A program made the position numbers and the translations under genes. Positions 62,900 through 64,000 of a stretch of DNA of 64,000 nt are shown piece by piece. Below the pieces are notes generated by a model. The model was not told the DNA's origin and did no database searches. It saw nothing but the letters and a program-made list of their open reading frames with translations. Location: positions 1 to 64,000 of the forward strand of contig JASFMR010000002.1 in the NCBI GenBank assembly GCA_050117475.1, written 5' to 3'. The DNA is from Fodinibius sp050117475. Its GTDB lineage: Bacteria > Bacteroidota > Rhodothermia > Balneolales > Balneolaceae. Numbering within the stretch: position 1 is the stretch's first letter; each line of letters begins with the position of its first letter.

Positions 62900-64000
62900 A
62901 TGAAAAGGATCCTCATTTGCATTGGATTGTTATTTTTTCCCGTAGGCTATACCTGGGCTCAACAATCAATCGGTTTTTCAAATCCCCGGGGAATACAACA
63001 GTTGCTAAATTATCGATTGCCATCGTGGGGGTATTCGAAGTTGGTGCTTGATTTTAATTCGGGTGGACAGATAAATGACTATTCAGATAAGGCATCTACA
63101 CCACAAGAGGCTCACAGGCAGCGCTTCAATTTCGAAGCGGATCCTTCTTACGACTTATATAAGGAATCGGAAAAGCAAATCCTCGCTCTCAATTCCATGG
63201 CAAGGTTCATTTACAGTCATGATAAGCGGGGAAATCAGCTCGCTGCCGATGATAAACTCAGTAACACAATTCACTCTAGCATTTCTCTTAGGGGGGATAT
63301 GCGGGAATATGTGCATTCAAAAATATTTCTGTTGTTAAGTGAACAAGCTGATTTTAATTATACATACCATGCTGTGGAAACCAATGACAATTTATATCAT
63401 TATGATCGTCATTTTAAATCGACTACTGAATTAGGTTTGGGATTCGGACGGGTTCGAAATGTGACTCCGGTCGTCCGGGCTATTCGTTTGAATGAGCGTT
63501 ATAAAGCGATAAACGATAGTAAAAGACTTACTCCCCGGGAAATCCGGTTGGCTGCCGATCAATTTACCCGTTACCAGGGATATAAACGTCGCTACGATCG
63601 CCCCGAAAAATATTTTTGGCATGGAATGGATCGGGCAGTGAACAATAAGATCGGGGCGCTCAGCTCTTTTGATCTGTTTTATTTGACTGACGTCCTGGAT
63701 GAAACCCTCGGTAGTCGCCTTGAAGGTTGGGATGTAACAGCGGGAGGGTCGTTTGGTTTTATCAGTAGTATGGTTCGTGATGAATCTACAATTACCACTA
63801 CAAATCGGTCATTGGATAATGTGAGACTGCCCGGTGCTTTTGCAGGGGCTAGGTGGTATAAGAATATTTCACTGAGGCATCAATTGAGTGTTACATTAGA
63901 TGCCCGCAGAACCTATATGATAGATAGCAATGACAAGAAGTGGGGAACTGATATCACTGCCAGCTTTATGTGGTTGTGGAATGTGGCCGATCGGTATCTG
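62900..64000 (+). CDS. Large outer-membrane beta-barrel-like protein of unknown family (3' end off window)
   Basis: The frame from ATG 62900 stays open to the right edge (367 residues). MKRILICIGLLFFPVGYTWA followed by QQ is a signal peptide. The rest is polar with alternating aromatic residues (LRGDMREYVHSKIFLLLSEQ; LEGWDVTAGGSFGFISSMVR), like beta-barrel strands. I do not recognise the family. It is not an evident TonB receptor from the visible part. Confidence 0.75.
   Translation, partial: MKRILICIGLLFFPVGYTWAQQSIGFSNPRGIQQLLNYRLPSWGYSKLVLDFNSGGQINDYSDKASTPQEAHRQRFNFEADPSYDLYKESEKQILALNSMARFIYSHDKRGNQLAADDKLSNTIHSSISLRGDMREYVHSKIFLLLSEQADFNYTYHAVETNDNLYHYDRHFKSTTELGLGFGRVRNVTPVVRAIRLNERYKAINDSKRLTPREIRLAADQFTRYQGYKRRYDRPEKYFWHGMDRAVNNKIGALSSFDLFYLTDVLDETLGSRLEGWDVTAGGSFGFISSMVRDESTITTTNRSLDNVRLPGAFAGARWYKNISLRHQLSVTLDARRTYMIDSNDKKWGTDITASFMWLWNVADRYL

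Noticed and set aside
1..64000. CRISPR arrays, insertion sequences, prophage or integrase genes
   Set aside because: I looked for regular direct repeats, transposases and phage structural genes and found none; the holin-named protein is a chromosomal family.

Overview
The window looks like chromosomal DNA from a free-living, Gram-negative, heterotrophic bacterium of the Bacteroidota/Rhodothermota/Balneolota group, with Balneolaceae the best guess. This is inferred from gene content: a Bacteroidota-type alternative GlmU next to glmS, a TamA/TamB outer-membrane pair, a TonB-dependent receptor, a tricorn-type protease, a DUF5117-type metalloprotease, a spondin-domain lipoprotein, a PafA-like phosphatase and many lipoproteins. 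Shine-Dalgarno sites are often weak. I see no prophage, insertion sequence, CRISPR array, rRNA or tRNA; it reads as an ordinary housekeeping and metal-homeostasis region.

Layout. 1-3 kb: divergent glmU-like (cut by the left edge) and glmS, for UDP-GlcNAc synthesis. 3.1-6.8 kb: a copper block with an HMA-AraC fusion regulator, CopA with three HMA domains, and a CopZ-like chaperone. 6.8-7.0 kb: a non-coding, partly AT-rich region with three perfect DnaA boxes and two near-matches, a strong candidate for oriC or another DnaA-binding locus. 7.2-11.4 kb: HPt protein, holin-like membrane protein, methyltransferase and a large zinc-metalloprotease lipoprotein. 11.4-15.3 kb: a minus-strand run of WbqC-like protein, PLP enzyme, a 39-residue membrane protein and a sodium:solute symporter. 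15.3-24.2 kb: four-helix-bundle protein, gltX, NhaC antiporter with a perfect palindrome before it, TANGO2-like protein, membrane SpoIIE phosphatase, thioredoxin and a DtxR regulator. 24.3-29.4 kb: DUF2231 protein, spondin lipoprotein and a two-component system. 29.5-36.7 kb: tricorn-like protease and a porin-imelysin-diheme oxidase operon, probably for iron or another metal. 36.8-41.1 kb: two methyltransferases, alkaline phosphatase, and a fluoride riboswitch in front of crcB and a DUF190 gene. 41.1-49.1 kb: a metal module (M14 peptidase, TonB receptor, CDF, SCO, PCuAC) and an Nramp-USP fusion. 49.1-55.6 kb: tamA-like/tamB. 55.6-64 kb: M29 aminopeptidase, AraC regulator, VOC protein, ClpB, macrodomain protein, S1/P1-type nuclease, DUF2784-like protein and an outer-membrane protein cut by the right edge.

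The main theme is metal and ion homeostasis: two copper-linked loci, Nramp, CDF, DtxR, imelysin, fluoride export and Na+/H+ exchange. No wholly new system is evident. The points most worth a check are the DnaA-box cluster, the HMA-AraC copper regulator, the fluoride riboswitch whose platform helix covers the crcB ribosome-binding site, the tiny symporter partner, and the palindromic operator before nhaC.
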